Position numbers and translations under genes: made by a program. A stretch of DNA of 64,000 bases from Trujillonella humicola (GTDB lineage: Bacteria; Actinomycetota; Actinomycetes; Mycobacteriales; Geodermatophilaceae), in contig NZ_JBJNRJ010000005.1 in the NCBI RefSeq assembly GCF_046233715.1, positions 90,633-154,632 of the forward strand, read 5' to 3'. Position 1 is the first letter of the stretch; each line of letters begins with the position of its first letter. Below are positions 18,293 to 28,312 of this stretch, one piece after another. Under the pieces are notes generated by a model. That model was given only the letters and a program-made list of their open reading frames with translations. It was not told where the DNA came from and ran no database searches.

Positions 18293-18298
18293 TAGCGT
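18293..18298 (+). promoter_or_regulatory. Probable leaderless -10 box of the S9-like gene
   Basis: TAGCGT lies eight bases before the ATG, with no Shine-Dalgarno between them. Confidence 0.5.
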
Positions 18299-18306
18299 CG
18301 GCGACG

Positions 18307-20067
18307 ATGCTGCCCGACGACCTCGCCCTGCTGCGCACGCCGGGCACGCCGGCGCTCGCGCCGGACGGGCGGATCGCCGTCGTCGCCGTCACCCGGCCCG
18401 ACCTCGCCGCCGACGCCCCGCGCAGCCAGCTGTGGGCGGTCCCCACCGACGGCTCGGCGCCCGCCCGGCCCCTGACCTCGGGCGGGCGGGACACCGCACC
18501 GGCCTTCTCGCCCGACGGCCGCTGGCTGGCCTACCTCGGAGCCGCCGGGGACGAGCCGCTCCAGGTGCACCTGCTCCCCGCCGCGGGCGGCGCCCCGCGG
18601 CGGCTCACCGACGCGCGGCAGGGCGCCGGGTCGCCGGTGTGGGCACCGGACTCCCGGCGGCTGGCCTGGACGGCGCCCCGGGCGGATGCGGCCGAGGCCG
18701 GCGGGCCCCGGCTGGTCACCGCCCTCCGGCAGCTGACGGGCCCGGGCCCGCTCGGCGGTCCGGTCGCGCAGGTGCACGTCCTGGACCTGCCCGACGACCT
18801 CGCCGCCGACGACGTCGCACTGCCCCGGCCGGTGGTCGTCACGCACGGGGAGGCCGACTGCACCGACGTCTGCTGGAGTCCCGACGGCAGCGAGCTGGCG
18901 TTCGTCTCGGCCCGCCACGCCACGGCCGACCGCGACCTGCGCACCGACGTCTTCGCGGTGCGCCCCGACGGATCGGGGCTGCGCCGGGTCACCGCCACCC
19001 GCGGCCGGTGCCGGACCCCGGCGTGGTCGCCGTCCGGCGATGCCCTCGTCCTCACCTGGGTGGGTGACCTGGGGCCGGACGGGCTCGACGACACCGGCCG
19101 GCCGGCGGCGCTGTGCCGCGTCCCGTCGTCCGGCGGGACCCCGGAGCCGCTGCTCGCCGCTGACCGGGGGGACGCGCTCCCGGGGGCGGTCGTGACCGGC
19201 CGGGGGGTCCTGGTCAGGGTGCGGCGGCAGGGAGCGGTCGAGCTGCTGCGGGTCCCGCCGGCCGGTGGCGAGCCCGAGGTCCTGGTGGACGGGCCCTTCA
19301 CCGTCCGCGGGGCGGGGGCCGGCGCGGGCGTCGTCGTCGCCACCGTCGCCCACGACGGCTCGGCCGGGGAGCTGGTCGCCATCACGCCGGGCCGCCGGCG
19401 GCTGCTCACCGGCTTCGGCACCGCGCTGGCGGCCACCGGGCGGGTGCACCGCTCCGTGGCCGTGCCGGTCCCCGACCGCGAGACGCCGGCCTGGGCTGCG
19501 CTGCCGGCCGGCCCGGGCCCGCACCCGGTGCTGCTGGACCTGGCCGCGGACCGGCCGGGGTGGTCGCTGCGCGACGACGTGCAGCTCGCCGTCTCGGCCG
19601 GCCTCGCCGTCGTGCTCTGCGCGCCGGGAGACGCCGGCGCGGTGCTCGACGCCGCGCTCGCCGACCCGGCCCTGCGGCTGGACGGCGCCCGCGTCGGGGT
19701 GGTCGGTGGCACGCCGGCCCTCGAGCTGGCCGCGCGGACCGGCCGGTTCGCCGCGGCCGTGCTCGAGGCGGCCTATCCGGCGCTGGACGATGCGGCCCCG
19801 GGCGACGCGGTACCGCACGCGGCCGCGCCGCCCACCCTGGTCGTCTCCGGGAGCCCCGACGCCCGGGCACCGGAGGCGCGCGTCTTCGCGGCGCTGAAGC
19901 GGGCCGGCGTGCCCGCCGAGTTGCTGGTCCTCCCCGGCGGAGGGCCCGACCCCGCGCGCTCCGACCGGCCCCGGACCAGGATCGCCCGCGCGGAGCACCA
20001 ACTGCGCTGGTGGCGCCGCTGGCTGGCTCCCGGCGGGGACCGAGCGCCGCGGGACCGGGACGGCTAG
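18307..20067 (+). CDS. S9 (prolyl oligopeptidase) family protein, probably catalytically dead
   Basis: The 586-residue protein has an N-terminal TolB/PD40-type beta-propeller (repeats such as PAFSPDGRWLAYLG, PVWAPDSRRLAWT, VCWSPDGSELAFVS and PAWSPSGDALVLTW; residues about 15-390) and a C-terminal alpha/beta-hydrolase-like part (420-575), the layout of S9 acylaminoacyl peptidases. The nucleophile elbow, normally GGSYGG, reads GVVGGTPAL with Thr469 where Ser is expected. The region around the usual catalytic His reads LPGGGPDPARS with no His, and the lid section is shortened. Asp remains in SGSPDARAPEA. A pseudo-enzyme with a binding role is likely. Its start fits a leaderless mRNA. Confidence 0.8.
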   Translation: MLPDDLALLRTPGTPALAPDGRIAVVAVTRPDLAADAPRSQLWAVPTDGSAPARPLTSGGRDTAPAFSPDGRWLAYLGAAGDEPLQVHLLPAAGGAPRRLTDARQGAGSPVWAPDSRRLAWTAPRADAAEAGGPRLVTALRQLTGPGPLGGPVAQVHVLDLPDDLAADDVALPRPVVVTHGEADCTDVCWSPDGSELAFVSARHATADRDLRTDVFAVRPDGSGLRRVTATRGRCRTPAWSPSGDALVLTWVGDLGPDGLDDTGRPAALCRVPSSGGTPEPLLAADRGDALPGAVVTGRGVLVRVRRQGAVELLRVPPAGGEPEVLVDGPFTVRGAGAGAGVVVATVAHDGSAGELVAITPGRRRLLTGFGTALAATGRVHRSVAVPVPDRETPAWAALPAGPGPHPVLLDLAADRPGWSLRDDVQLAVSAGLAVVLCAPGDAGAVLDAALADPALRLDGARVGVVGGTPALELAARTGRFAAAVLEAAYPALDDAAPGDAVPHAAAPPTLVVSGSPDARAPEARVFAALKRAGVPAELLVLPGGGPDPARSDRPRTRIARAEHQLRWWRRWLAPGGDRAPRDRDG

Positions 20068-20070
20068 CGT
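20065..20070 (+). promoter_or_regulatory. Probable leaderless -10 box of the 95-residue gene
   Basis: TAGCGT ends seven bases before the ATG and overlaps the stop codon (TAG) of the preceding gene. Confidence 0.5.
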
Positions 20071-20077
20071 TCGGCGC

Positions 20078-20365
20078 ATGGCGCTCATCTACCCCGTCGC
20101 GGCCGACCTGCCCGAGCCCGAGGAGGGGACCGAGCCCGACTTCGCCGAGCTCGCGGCCGACCTCTCCGACACCTGGCTCGTGGAGGTCGCGCTGGAGGAG
20201 GACGGCGACGACGCCTGCTTCGGCCCGCTCAGCGCCCGGGCCGCGTGGGACCTCGCCGTCGACGTCGACCAGCGGCGGCCCGGGTGGCTCGTCTCCGTCG
20301 TGCCGCTGCACGTGGCCTGCACCGCCGACGAGCTGGTCTCCCTCTTCGACGACGACACGGAGTAG
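20078..20365 (+). CDS. Small acidic protein of unknown function
   Basis: The 95-residue product (MALIYPVAADLPEPEEGTEP at the start) is strongly acidic, lacks Lys altogether, and shows no signal peptide, membrane helix or motif that I recognise. It reads like a compact soluble alpha/beta protein. The start 10 bases after the preceding stop, with a TAGCGT box at the right distance, supports expression from its own leaderless promoter. A hairpin at 20380-20399 follows. Codon use matches its neighbours, so I take it as real, but I cannot assign a function. Confidence 0.7.
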   Translation: MALIYPVAADLPEPEEGTEPDFAELAADLSDTWLVEVALEEDGDDACFGPLSARAAWDLAVDVDQRRPGWLVSVVPLHVACTADELVSLFDDDTE

Positions 20366-20379
20366 CTCCCCGGTCGGCG

Positions 20380-20399
20380 CCCCCGCGGGCCGGCGGGGG
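20380..20399. terminator. Bidirectional hairpin between convergent genes
   Basis: CCCCCGC and GCGGGGG (7-bp perfect stem, 6-base loop) lie between the stop codons of the small acidic gene (plus) and the TreT-like gene (minus). Confidence 0.55.
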
Positions 20400-20432
20400 A
20401 TGACGGGGACGCCGGCGCCCGGGCCGTGCAGG

Positions 20433-21866
20433 TCAGCTCGGCGCGAGCAGCGGGGCGAACAGGTCGGTGTACTGCACCAGCGACCGCGTGCCCAGGTACT
20501 GGTCGGTCACCCGCCGGCGGGCGGCGCCGCCGATGCTCGCGGCCCGGGCGCCGTCCCCCACCAGGCCGGTGACGGCCGCGCCGTAGGCCCCCAGGTCGGC
20601 CGGGTCGTCCACCAGCAGTCCGGACCGGGGGTGGTCGATCTGGTCCTGGATCCCGCCGATCCGGCTGGCGACCACCGCCCGGGACTTCCACATCGCCTCG
20701 GCGACGGTGAGGCCGAACCCCTCCGCGAGGGACTTCTGGACGACGACGTCGGCGCGCCGCTGCAGGGCGTTGACCATCGCCGCGTTCTCCTCCGGGTCGG
20801 TCATCGGCAGCGACACCAGGTGCACCCGCTCGCGCGCCACCGCGGGGAGCCCGGCGTACAGCCCGCGGGCGTCGTCGAGGACCTGCTGCCCCTCGGGATC
20901 GTCGGCCACGGCCTCGACCGACGGGCCGGCGTAGACGAGGTGCGCGTCGGTGTGCGGGAGGACGTGGTCGACGAACCCCCGGATCACGCCCAGCGGGTCC
21001 TTGAGCCGGTCCCACCGCGACACCTGGAGGACGACCCGGTCCCCGGCCCGCAGCGGGCGCCCCTCGTCGACCGCGGCCCGGCGCTCCACCCGCCCCGGCG
21101 ATCCGTCGATGCGGGTGAACGCGGCCTCCGTGCGCGCGGCGCCGTCCTCCTGGAGCCCGGCGACCGCGAGCACGGCGTGCACGGTGTCGTCCGCGAGGTC
21201 CTGGTTCTTGGCCGAGAAGGCGTCGATGGACGGCGGGATGAGGACCGTGCGGGCGGGGTCGAGGTCCCGCCAGACGTACTGCGGCCGGGAGAAGACGTAC
21301 GCGTCGGCCTGCCGGACGTACGGGGCCAGGAAGTCCCAGGCCTGCCGGGTGATCTCGCCGGGGTGGTCGATGCCGACGTGGCAGCGCCACACCACCGGGA
21401 CGCCGAGCTCGCGGAGGAGCGGGATCATGCCGGCCGTCTGCGGGTCGTGCAGCAGCACGACGTCCTCTCCGGGGGCCACCCGCTCGGCGAGGGCCTCGGC
21501 GTTGGCCCGCGTCGTCGTCTCGTAGACCTCCCGCGCCGCGGCGTCGAGCGGCCGGCCGTCGCCGGGCGCCCCGTGCAGCTGGTTGTGCAGCCGCTTGGTG
21601 ACGGTGAAGAACTCCGGATCGCCGGAGATCACCTCCCAGCGGGCGTCCACGCCCTGGCCGCGGGCGTACGCGAGCAGCGACTGCACCATCTCGGCGACCC
21701 CGCCGCCCCGGGCGGTGGAGTTGACGTTCCACAGCGCCCGGCCGGCGAACAGCTCCCGGGCGCGTTCGGCGTGCTCCAGCACCGAGCGGTAGGTCTGCCG
21801 GTCCAGCACCGGCTCGAACCGCTGCAGCGGGATGGAGGCGATCGGCACCGACGTGAGCCCCGGCAT
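20433..21866 (-). CDS. TreT-like trehalose-forming glycosyltransferase (GT4)
   Basis: The 477-residue GT4 enzyme resembles trehalose glycosyltransferring synthase TreT, which joins NDP-glucose and glucose into trehalose. Diagnostic N-terminal motifs are LWNVNSTARGGGVAEMVQSL, WEVISGDPEFFTVTKRLHN, DVVLLHDPQTAGMIP and WRCHVGIDHP. The donor site is in the second half: VVLQVSRWDRLKDPLGVI and KSLAEGFGLTVAEAMWKSR, with EGFGLTVAE as the GT4 Glu motif. The ATG at 21866 has no ribosome binding site but a TACGGT box seven bases upstream, implying a leaderless mRNA. Other GT4 trehalose synthases are possible. With TreXYZ it gives two trehalose routes in this window. Confidence 0.85.
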   Translation of the reverse strand: MPGLTSVPIASIPLQRFEPVLDRQTYRSVLEHAERARELFAGRALWNVNSTARGGGVAEMVQSLLAYARGQGVDARWEVISGDPEFFTVTKRLHNQLHGAPGDGRPLDAAAREVYETTTRANAEALAERVAPGEDVVLLHDPQTAGMIPLLRELGVPVVWRCHVGIDHPGEITRQAWDFLAPYVRQADAYVFSRPQYVWRDLDPARTVLIPPSIDAFSAKNQDLADDTVHAVLAVAGLQEDGAARTEAAFTRIDGSPGRVERRAAVDEGRPLRAGDRVVLQVSRWDRLKDPLGVIRGFVDHVLPHTDAHLVYAGPSVEAVADDPEGQQVLDDARGLYAGLPAVARERVHLVSLPMTDPEENAAMVNALQRRADVVVQKSLAEGFGLTVAEAMWKSRAVVASRIGGIQDQIDHPRSGLLVDDPADLGAYGAAVTGLVGDGARAASIGGAARRRVTDQYLGTRSLVQYTDLFAPLLAPS

Positions 21867-21873
21867 GCCGACG

Positions 21874-21879
21874 ACCGTA
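21874..21879 (-). promoter_or_regulatory. Probable leaderless -10 box of the TreT-like gene
   Basis: On the minus strand TACGGT ends seven bases before the ATG, and no Shine-Dalgarno is present. Confidence 0.5.
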
Positions 21880-21940
21880 CGGCCGGTGCCTCCCGCCCGG
21901 CGTGCTCGTCGGCGCGGCCGCGGGACCACCGGCCGTCGGC

Positions 21941-22606
21941 TCACCAGCCTCGGGCGCGCCACTCCGCGAGGTGGGGACGCTCGGCGCCGAGCGTCGTGTC
22001 CTTCCCGTGGCCGGGGTAGACCCACGTCTCGTCCGGCAGCGGGCCGAACACCCGCTCCTCGACGTCGTCGAGCAGGCTGGTGAAGCGCTGCGGGTCCTTC
22101 TGCGTGTTGCCGACGCCGCCGGGGAACAGGCAGTCGCCGGTGAACAGGTGCGGTCCGGCGTCGCCGGGGCCGCGCCACAGCAGCGCGATGCTCCCCGGCG
22201 TGTGCCCGCGCAGGTGGATCACCTCGAGGGTGTGCTCGCCGACGCGGAGGGTGTCGCCGTGCTCCACCAGCCGGTCAACGGGCACGGGCAGGTCGGCGGC
22301 GTCGGCGGGGTGGGCGACCGTCGTCGCGCCGGTGGCCTCGACCACCTCGGGCAGCGCCCGGTGGTGGTCCCAGTGCCCGTGCGAGGTGACGACGGTGCGC
22401 AGGTCGGCGTCCCCGATCAGCCGCAGCAGCGCCTCGGCGTCGGTGGCCGCGTCGATGAGCAGCGCCTCGCCGCTGGCGGTGTCGCGCAGCAGGTAGGCGT
22501 TGTTGTCCATCTCGCCGACGGCGAGCTTGGCGACCACCAGCCCCGGCAGCTCCCGGACCCCGGCCGGGCCGCCCACCTGCACGTCCCCGGTGTACGGACC
22601 GCTCAT
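21941..22606 (-). CDS. Metallo-beta-lactamase fold hydrolase (glyoxalase II-like)
   Basis: The 221-residue protein carries the full metal-binding set of the MBL superfamily: TSHGHWDHHRAL (His76, His78, Asp80, His81), GHTPGSIALLW (third His), LFTGDCLFPGGVGNT (bridging Asp) and VYPGHGKDTTLG (last His). Length and motif spacing fit the hydroxyacylglutathione-hydrolase-like group, which in actinobacteria probably acts on other thioesters or related substrates; the substrate is unknown. The ATG at 22606 follows GGGAG. It is divergent from the amidase gene with 48 bases between the starts. Confidence 0.88.
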   Translation of the reverse strand: MSGPYTGDVQVGGPAGVRELPGLVVAKLAVGEMDNNAYLLRDTASGEALLIDAATDAEALLRLIGDADLRTVVTSHGHWDHHRALPEVVEATGATTVAHPADAADLPVPVDRLVEHGDTLRVGEHTLEVIHLRGHTPGSIALLWRGPGDAGPHLFTGDCLFPGGVGNTQKDPQRFTSLLDDVEERVFGPLPDETWVYPGHGKDTTLGAERPHLAEWRARGW

Positions 22607-22641
22607 CGAAGGCTCCCTCGGAAAGTGTCGGCGACCGCGGC

Positions 22642-22647
22642 TACGGT
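22642..22647 (+). promoter_or_regulatory. Probable leaderless -10 box of the amidase gene
   Basis: TACGGT ends seven bases before the ATG. The same hexamer with the same spacing precedes the TreT-like gene. Confidence 0.5.
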
Positions 22648-22654
22648 CCTGGGC

Positions 22655-24076
22655 ATGGACGCTAGCGGAGGTCTGCCCGGCTCTCAGGACGGTCGGCTGG
22701 TGGGCCTCCCCGCCACCGAGATCGCCGCCCGGGTCCGCTCCGGCGAGCTCTCCGCGGTCGAGGTGGTGCGTGCCCACCTCGACCACCTGGAGGCGGTGGA
22801 GCCGCGGGTCGGAGCCTTCCGCGTCGTGCGGCGCGAGGCGGCCCTCGACGAGGCCGCAGCGGTCGACGCGGCGCCGGACCGGGCCCGCCTGCCGCTGGCC
22901 GGGGTGCCGGTGGCGATCAAGGACAACGTGGCCGTCGCCGGCGAGGTGGTCACCGACGGCTCGTCGGCGGGCCGGCCCGTCCCGGCGTCCGAGGACCACC
23001 CGGTGGTGGCGCGGCTGCGCGGCGCCGGGGCGGTGGTCGTCGGCATCACCCGCGTCCCGGAGCTGTGCCTGTACGCCTCGACCGACTCCCCCGGCGCGGT
23101 CAGCCGCAACCCCTGGGACACGGCCCGGTCGCCCGCCGGCAGCTCCGGGGGCAGCGCGGCCGCTGTCGCCGCCGGAAGTGTCCCGATCGCCCACGGCAGC
23201 GACGGCATGGGCTCGCTGCGGCTGCCCGCCGCCGCCTGCGGGCTGGTCACCCTCAAGCCCGGCCGCGGCGTGCTGCCCGGCGGCATCGGCGCCGACGACT
23301 GGTCGGGCATGGCGGTCAACGGCGCGCTCACCACCACCGCGGCCGACCAGGCACTGGCCTTCGCGGTGCTCGCGGGGGAGGAGCCCACCGCGCCGCCCGA
23401 CCCCGGCGGGCCGCTGCGGATCGCCGTGAGCCTGCGCTCGCCGGTGCCCGGCGTGCGGGCCGACCGGGCCGCCCGGGAAGCGGTGGAGGCGACCGCGACG
23501 CTGCTGGCCGGGGCCGGGCACACCGTGCTCCGCCGCGATCCGGTCATCCCGACCGACGCGGCGCTCGCGGCGCTGGCCCGCTGGTTCGCCGGTGCGGAGG
23601 ACGACGCCGCCTTCCTGGGGCTGGACCGGGCGGCGCTGGAGCCCCGCAGCCGCAGCCACGCCCGGCTGGGCCGCTGGGTGCGCCGGCTGGGGCTGATCCG
23701 CCCCGGGCCGGCCGACCGCTTCCGCGCGCGGACCGAGGCGTTCTTCACCGACGTCGACGTCCTGCTGATGCCGGCCGTGAGCGGTCCGCCGCTGTCCGCC
23801 CGGCCGTGGCACGAGCGCGGCTTCCTGGCCAACGTGACGGCCAACGCGCGGTGGGCGCCCTTCGCCTCGCCGTGGAACCTGGCGGGCGTGCCGGCCGCCG
23901 TCGTCCCCGCCGGGACGCGGGCGCAGGGGTGGCCCCTGGCGGTCCAGCTGGTCGGCCCCCCCGGCGCGGAGAGGCGACTACTCTGGCTGGCCGGAGAGCT
24001 GGAACGCCGGCGGCCGTGGCGCCGTCACGCGCCGGTCTTCGACCCCCTCGCGTCGCCCGCCGCGGCAGCCGTCTGA
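22655..24076 (+). CDS. Amidase signature family enzyme
   Basis: The 473-residue protein has the Ser-cisSer-Lys triad of amidase-signature hydrolases: Lys89 in VAIKDNVAVAG, the cis-Ser in SPAGSSGGSAAAVAAG (Ser163/Ser164) and the nucleophile Ser187 in HGSDGMGSLRLPAAACG. The C-terminal half includes FASPWNLAGVPAAVVPAG, as usual. The family cuts a wide range of amides and includes GatA; without gatB or gatC nearby this is more likely a stand-alone amidase of unknown substrate. I choose the ATG at 22655, which matches the leaderless promoter box; the frame is open further upstream but overlaps the MBL gene. Confidence 0.9.
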   Translation: MDASGGLPGSQDGRLVGLPATEIAARVRSGELSAVEVVRAHLDHLEAVEPRVGAFRVVRREAALDEAAAVDAAPDRARLPLAGVPVAIKDNVAVAGEVVTDGSSAGRPVPASEDHPVVARLRGAGAVVVGITRVPELCLYASTDSPGAVSRNPWDTARSPAGSSGGSAAAVAAGSVPIAHGSDGMGSLRLPAAACGLVTLKPGRGVLPGGIGADDWSGMAVNGALTTTAADQALAFAVLAGEEPTAPPDPGGPLRIAVSLRSPVPGVRADRAAREAVEATATLLAGAGHTVLRRDPVIPTDAALAALARWFAGAEDDAAFLGLDRAALEPRSRSHARLGRWVRRLGLIRPGPADRFRARTEAFFTDVDVLLMPAVSGPPLSARPWHERGFLANVTANARWAPFASPWNLAGVPAAVVPAGTRAQGWPLAVQLVGPPGAERRLLWLAGELERRRPWRRHAPVFDPLASPAAAAV

Positions 24077-24149
24077 GCAGCGCCGCCCAGAGCCCCTCGG
24101 CCGGCACGCCCGGCCGACCGACCCGAGCACTTCGACCGACAGGACCCCC

Positions 24150-27041
<2,892 letters not shown>

Positions 27042-27050
27042 CCGCGCGGC

Positions 27051-27650
27051 TCAGCCGCGGCGCCGCCGGAGCAGCAGGACGACGGCTGCTCCGACGGCGA
27101 CCGCGGCGCCGACCAGCACCGCCAGCACCCAGCCGGGGGTGCCGCCGTCGTCGTCGCTGCCGGCGGCCCGCTCGACGACGTCGTTCCTGGTGCCGACCGG
27201 CGTCCCCTGTGACGTGCCGGCGGCGGGTGGCGCGGCCGTCGTCGGACCGGCCGTCGACGGTGCGGGCGCGGCCGGGGGCGTGTACTCGAAGCCGAACGAG
27301 CCCTGCACCGGGTGCCCGTCGGAGCCGGTGACGTACCAGGTGACGTCGTGGCGTCCGGCCGCCGTCAGCGCGACCGGCACGCGGACCACCGCACCCTCCA
27401 CGGTCGCCGGGCCGGTGCCGACCGCGCCGTCCGGCCCGGTCACCGTGACGTCGGCGCCCAGCACCGTCCCGCCGAAGGTGAGGGTCACCGCGGCCGGCGC
27501 GGCCGTCACCGTGCTCTCGGCGGCGGGGTCGGTGGACTCGAGCCCGGTGTGCGCGGACGCCGGTGCCGGCGCCGCCAGCACCTGTGCGGCAACGGCCAGC
27601 ACGGCAACGGCCAGCGCGACGAGGACCCGGCGGGAGGTCACGCCGGTCAT
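27051..27650 (-). CDS. CopC domain periplasmic copper-binding protein with C-terminal anchor
   Basis: The 199-residue protein has a signal peptide ending in PASA, so the mature chain starts with His (HTGLESTDPA), the first Cu(II) ligand of CopC. The immunoglobulin-like domain ends with WYVTGSDGHPVQGSFGFEY, supplying the Asp and second His of the site. Met-rich Cu(I) loops are missing. A Pro/Ala/Thr linker leads to a membrane helix (WVLAVLVGAAVAVGAAVVLL) and RRRRG, as in the YcnJ/CopC-like actinobacterial proteins. No copD partner is present. A GTG three codons downstream is an alternative start. It is convergent with uvrA and shares the upstream region with the promoter at 27766-27814. Confidence 0.88.
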   Translation of the reverse strand: MTGVTSRRVLVALAVAVLAVAAQVLAAPAPASAHTGLESTDPAAESTVTAAPAAVTLTFGGTVLGADVTVTGPDGAVGTGPATVEGAVVRVPVALTAAGRHDVTWYVTGSDGHPVQGSFGFEYTPPAAPAPSTAGPTTAAPPAAGTSQGTPVGTRNDVVERAAGSDDDGGTPGWVLAVLVGAAVAVGAAVVLLLRRRRG

Positions 27651-27765
27651 CCTGCACCCGCACCTCCGGCTCCGGGGCCGGGCCGCGTCCGGGGTCCCCT
27701 CCCGGTGCTCGGGGACGGGCCGGGACGGCGCGGCCGGCGGCTGCCGGGCCCGTGCGCCGTACGCC

Positions 27766-27795
27766 TTGTGAGAGAGGTCACGACCGGCGTAGAGT
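27766..27795 (+). promoter_or_regulatory. Promoter of the 102-residue membrane protein gene
   Basis: TTGTGA (27766-27771), an 18-base spacer and TAGAGT (27790-27795) form a good housekeeping-type promoter. The predicted transcription start is near 27802, giving a leader of about 47 bases. Confidence 0.65.
27767..27782 (+). promoter_or_regulatory. CRP/GlxR-like operator 1
   Basis: TGTGAGAGAGGTCACG matches the TGTGA-N6-TCACA consensus in all but the last base and overlaps the -35 box. Confidence 0.6.
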
Positions 27796-27798
27796 GCC

Positions 27799-27814
27799 TG
27801 TGACTGACGTCACC
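27799..27814 (+). promoter_or_regulatory. CRP/GlxR-like operator 2
   Basis: TGTGACTGACGTCACC matches the same consensus with one mismatch and covers the predicted transcription start. It begins exactly 32 bp, about three helical turns, after operator 1. Confidence 0.6.
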
Positions 27815-27848
27815 GGGATACCCCTGTGCCGGAAACGAGGAGGCCGCG

Positions 27849-28157
27849 ATGAGCGCACTCACGCCCGACTGCGACCCGGACATGAGCCACTGCGGGCAGC
27901 CGTGGCAGGGCCGGGGGAAGCCCGGTTCCGGGCTCCTCTCGGTGATGGTGCTCGTCGCCGTCCTCGGGCTGTCGCTCCTGGTGGTGACCAAGGACGTCGT
28001 CGCCGACGCCTTCGACTTCGTCGCCGTCCCGGTTGGGCTGCTCGCTGCCGTGGCACTCGGCCGCCGCGCCGTCCGGCTGGCCGGCCGCGGTGTCTCCGCC
28101 GTCGCCGCGCGGATGCCCGGGGCGGTCGCGGTGCGCCGGTCGCAGCCCGCCGGCTGA
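27849..28157 (+). CDS. Small two-helix membrane protein of unknown function
   Basis: The 102-residue protein begins MSALTPDCDPDMSHCGQPWQ, with two Cys in a short N-terminal segment, followed by two hydrophobic stretches (about residues 28-46, SVMVLVAVLGLSLLVV, and 55-70, FVAVPVGLLAAVALG) and a basic C-terminus (RRAVRLAGRG). The ATG follows GAGGAGG. A real gene is supported by that site, a convincing promoter with two CRP-like operators upstream, and a 19-bp terminator downstream. I do not recognise the family. The layout suggests tight cAMP- or CRP-type control of a one-gene transcript. Confidence 0.8.
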   Translation: MSALTPDCDPDMSHCGQPWQGRGKPGSGLLSVMVLVAVLGLSLLVVTKDVVADAFDFVAVPVGLLAAVALGRRAVRLAGRGVSAVAARMPGAVAVRRSQPAG

Positions 28158-28180
28158 TCCCCCGGCACCAGCCGGACCGG

Positions 28181-28221
28181 ACGACGAGGAGCGGGACCCG
28201 CCGGGTCCCGCTCCTCGTCGT
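28181..28221 (+). terminator. 19-bp perfect hairpin terminator
   Basis: 28181-28199 and 28203-28221 are perfect reverse complements around a 3-base GCC loop, 23 bases past the stop codon. This is the longest perfect stem in the window. Confidence 0.85.
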
Positions 28222-28299
28222 CGCGGCCCCCGCACGGGACGGGTGCGACACGCGGGGCGGACGGGTCCCTCACGCGTACGGCGTGTCGCACCCGCGACC

Positions 28300-28305
28300 T
28301 AGTGT
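28300..28305 (+). promoter_or_regulatory. Probable leaderless -10 box of uvrC
   Basis: TAGTGT ends seven bases before the uvrC ATG. A GGGAG in the spacer is too close to act as a normal ribosome binding site. Confidence 0.5.
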
Positions 28306-28312
28306 GGGAGCC

